64,000 nt of DNA. Source: Lactuca virosa. Lineage: Eukaryota; Streptophyta; Magnoliopsida; Asterales; Asteraceae. Location of the stretch: the NCBI GenBank assembly GCA_928212115.1, contig CAKMRJ010005745.1:213900620-213964619 (forward strand), written 5' to 3'. Shown here piece by piece: positions 60,976-64,000 of this stretch; position 1 is the stretch's first letter, and every line of letters starts with the position of its first letter. Under the pieces are notes generated by a model. It was not told the DNA's origin. It did not search any database and saw only the letters and a list, made by a program, of their open reading frames with translations. The position numbers were made by a program, and so were the translations under genes.

Positions 60976-61728
60976 TGTTGGATAAGGTGTCTAACTCCAT
61001 AACTATTTATGGTATGTACTTGACCCGACCCGGCATGGTCCATTTGGGTTGCATGGCATCATGCATTTGGATAGACTAAATGAGAGAAATAACACTTGTG
61101 GTTTATTAATATATTATAAGTTCATATATATTAATAGTATTATTTAATTTGTATTGATCAAGAATTAATTAAGTGATCAAAAGATGACTAATTAAATATA
61201 TGGATTGATTATGTAAATCATCCATAACTTGTATAGTGGGCTAAAAGGCTCCATGGATTATCAAGTTGAGTTAAACCCATTCGATGCTCCATGGGAGTTA
61301 CAAATCCATGGGTCATGGAAATGAAGAGTCATGTCACATTAGGGTTTACATGGTGTAACCCTAGATGTGACACACTACATAAGGAACATAATATTCACCA
61401 AAATCGGCTACACTAAGAACAAGAGAGGGCAACCCCGATTTTTACAAGTGTTATACATTCTCTAAAGTTATTCCAAAGCATTTGGTGTTGTGTGAAACAT
61501 TTGAGGCATCACACTTGGGGTGCTAGGCTCTCAAGGTTTTCAAGGAATCATAACAACTACAAGGTATGTAATTCTAGCCATCTTTTATGATTAAAGTTCC
61601 CCATGTATGCTAGATAGGATTATGAACCTTGGAAAAGTTATTTTGCATGTATTTTAGAAAAACACAGATCCAAGGCTTTCTAGGGTTGCATGTACACTTA
61701 GGAGTGTTAGAATGCTCAAAACCCATCA
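60976..61728 (+). repeat. Copia-D 5' LTR
   Basis: TGTTGGATAAGGTGTCTAAC...AACCCATCA, 753 bp, followed by the primer site TGGTATCAGAGC at 61730-61741. Confidence 0.93.
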
Positions 61729-61741
61729 GTGGTATCAGAGC

Positions 61742-63225
61742 GTAGGCTTGTTTGTTGATACTTGATGCAAAATAGTGAAAAAAGTCGATTTTCTTGCTGT
61801 CTGCATGATGAACTCGCCGAGTCCATAGGGGGACTCGCCGATTCCATGACTAAACTCATCCTACTCGTTGAGTAGGTTCGTGCACTCGACGAGTAGGAGC
61901 CTCAGAATGCAGATTTTCAACTTTTGCTGCTGGAAATGGACTAGAAACATTACCCTAAACTGTGTTGGTGTTATTAAACTTGTTTTAGATGGTGTAATGT
62001 TGTTCTAATCCATTACAATGGCTAATATCAAAATTACATGATTATATGTGTTCATATGTTCTTGAATTTTGATATGATTATTCATGTTCTTATGAGTTCT
62101 TGATAGATCATAGGAATTACTTGATTAATGCTGAATTCATGATCTTTATGTGTTTTAATGGAGTCCATAACTTGTTCTTAAGTTATGGATAACCAAAAGC
62201 CTCTTTGTATTAAAGCCATTAAAAGAACACATAGTTCACAAAATGAAGAGTCTTCATTTTAATAACCATAAGTTATGAATTGAAAGGTTCTGTAAAGTAC
62301 AAAACTTGCCTCAAATTTTGGAACATGTAAAGCCATCTAATAAACTTTAGTTCCAACCCCTAGAAATTTAAAGGTTAAAATTCAAACCCTTATACTTTAA
62401 TATTATAAGTTTAATAATATATATATGTATAAGACCAAGTCGTTTTACCGTTAGTAGGCCTCATTCACGAAGCCGGTCTATAAGGGGGTATAAGGTTGTT
62501 GCCTATAAAATGGCAGCTTAATGGGTGGTCCACTGTCACCCACCGCCGCCTTGACTGGGGGGGGTCGTTAGCCGAACGGGTATGGACAATGACTTAAAAT
62601 TCTCATTAAAAAGTATAATGATTATTATAACGTAACTAAATGTTTTATAAATTCCCATCTTAGTTACTTAGGAAAATGTGAATACGGTGCTAACCCATGA
62701 AATTACACTTTGCACTTTGATTAAGTCGTTAGTGGAGCGTTTGTGGTTAACTGGCACACTAACTTGGACTTAACAAGGTAGGCAAAGGGTGACTTAAGAT
62801 TTTTCATAGGTTGGTGGAGCGCGTGTGGTTTACCGGCACATCGATTAAGTGAAAAACATTAAGGGTACCAAGTAATTTGCATGGTTACTTCACACCTTGT
62901 TTTGTGATCCTCGGTTATCCCAGTCACAAACATGAAGGGCACACTCGAGATTGAAACATGCCATTGAAAAAGTTCAATGAATCTCAAAAGAATCTAGGAG
63001 TTTCTAAAAACCAAATAAAACCTAATAATTTATATTTCGTTTTCATGGTGGAAATTGGTGAATCGTCATTCACCTACCTTTCAAATATGTTTTAGCTTAG
63101 ATTACGCCATCCCTCTTCTAAGTTATAATATATTGTGATTGGGTCCTAGCCTTAATATTACATTTGGGTGTTTTGTTAAGGATTATCTTTATATCTAAAT
63201 TAAACTTGTCTTTTCTTCTTTTCAG
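61742..63225 (+). other. Copia-D leader with conserved hairpins
   Basis: ACTCGCCGAGT/ACTCGACGAGT palindromes at 61811-61890. Hairpin 1, GTTAGTG/CACTAAC, at 62728-62763. Hairpin 2 at 62810-62845, whose stem pairs only with three G-U wobbles. The GATTACGCCATC motif at about 63096 corresponds to copia-A 34173. Confidence 0.7.
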
Positions 63226-64000
63226 ATGTCTTCCAACAATGCTACTCCTGGCTCAAACCCTACCGGCTCCTTCTCTCTCATGAACCTTTGTGGAGAGAGT
63301 CATCTTTGATGGATCCACTTGACAGATTTGGATCAGAAACATCATGATGGTCACTCGGTATGAGAACAAAGATTATGTTCTCGACAAGGAGCTTAAGGTA
63401 CCCGAGCCGACTGCTACTCTGAGGAGAGTTTGCTGAATATGAGGAACATGAAAGAGATGCTCACCAAGTGGCATGCATCATGATGGCCAACTATGACAGC
63501 CGAGCTCCAAAAGTCCTATGAGGACTACTATCCTTTTGAGATGCACCAAGATTTGATGGACCGCTACCATCAGAGTGCTCGTCAAGAGCGATATGAAATT
63601 ATCTCCTCCATGATAACAACCCGAATGAAAGATGGTGAACCCATCACGGGCCACATACAGAAAATGCAGAGGTATGTGGACCGTTTGATGAAGCTGAATG
63701 TGAACTTCCCCGAGGAGTTAGCAATAGATATATTTTTCACTCCTTACCATTGTGTTATGATCAATTCCGCAGAGACATACCACATGAACAAGAAGAAGTC
63801 CACCCTCAGCAAACTTCAGGGACTCCTAAAGACGCAGAATCAGGTCTTAAAGGTAAGTCGGTTGTTACCAACTCCTTACTCCTACTCCAAACTCCGCACC
63901 TGTCCTGGCAATCAGGAAAGGTAGAGGGAAGAAGAAGAGGAAGAAACCTTCAAAGGGTACCAAGGGTAAGACCCTTGATGCTCCTCTTCAAGCGGAACCA
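63226..64000 (+). pseudogene. gag: Copia-D gag, partial and frameshifted
   Basis: ATG at about 63225-63227 after TTTTCAG, beginning MSSNNATPGSNPTGSFSLMN. Frame changes near 63290, 63420 and 63480. The open part 63493-63924 carries the gag domain MTAELQKSYEDYYPFEMHQD and QKMQRYVDRLMKLNVNFPEE almost identical to copia-A; further shifts lie near 63735 and 63860. The gene continues beyond the window. Confidence 0.85.

Larger units (their letters stand above)
60976..64000 (+). mobile_element. Copia-D: Ty1/copia element, 5' part, cut by window end
   Basis: 5' LTR, primer site, leader with the hairpin pair and the start of gag. The window ends in gag, so pol and the 3' LTR cannot be judged. The 5 bases before the LTR are GTATC, the expected target duplication to look for at the far end. 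Close to copia-A in leader and gag. Confidence 0.92.

Overview
The window looks like plant intergenic heterochromatin. Almost all of it is transposable elements nested inside one another, and I see no intact host gene, rRNA, tRNA gene or CRISPR array. Element style (methionine-tRNA-primed Ty3/gypsy chromoviruses, TNT1-like Ty1/copia, PIF/Harbinger, hAT, Helitron), a very AT-rich background and long AT microsatellites all fit a dicot. Family resemblance suggests Asteraceae, perhaps a lettuce relative, but that is inference. Most frame-breaking stops and frameshifts lie in coding regions that are otherwise easy to recognise, so these are young-to-middle-aged dead copies.

Layout. 1-466: flank without a recognisable gene. 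467-10462: complete Ty3/gypsy chromovirus (gypsy-1, +) with 2.3-2.5 kb LTRs and TTATT target duplications; its gag-pol has eight premature stops, a 95-bp tandem duplication and two 1-bp indels. 10463-14998: AT-rich DNA with microsatellites and several MITE-like inverted repeats. 14999-18840: autonomous-type PIF/Harbinger element (TTA duplication, matching TIRs, Myb-like ORF plus DDE transposase, both broken). 18956-21843: Helitron-like element that appears to carry a NUMOD3 gene fragment. 22712-41366: hAT (ZMYM1-like) transposase remnant split by gypsy-2 (23365-40665, GCTAA duplication), itself split by copia-A (32226-39934, AGTGA duplication): a three-level nest.

41367-47544: old copia debris holding two solo LTRs with clean duplications, a copia LTR on the minus strand (GTTAG) and a gypsy-type LTR (ATAAT). 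47545-60975: gypsy-3 on the minus strand (5' LTR, an extra ORF before gag, gag, protease, RT, RNase H), split by copia-C (48297-55685, minus). Copia-C keeps LTRs and gag but has almost 4 kb of non-coding DNA where pol should be. 60976-64000: 5' part of another copia (copia-D, +), inserted in the gypsy-3 5' LTR and cut by the window end.

The most interesting signals are: (a) a pair of hairpins in the untranslated leader of three copia elements, with a shared 22-nt loop and different but internally complementary 7-bp stems, which looks like a selected RNA structure; (b) copia-C, a gag-only non-autonomous element; (c) an extra acidic/coiled-coil ORF between the 5' LTR and gag of gypsy-3; (d) a flank-plus-LTR duplication with templated filler at the 3' side of gypsy-2.
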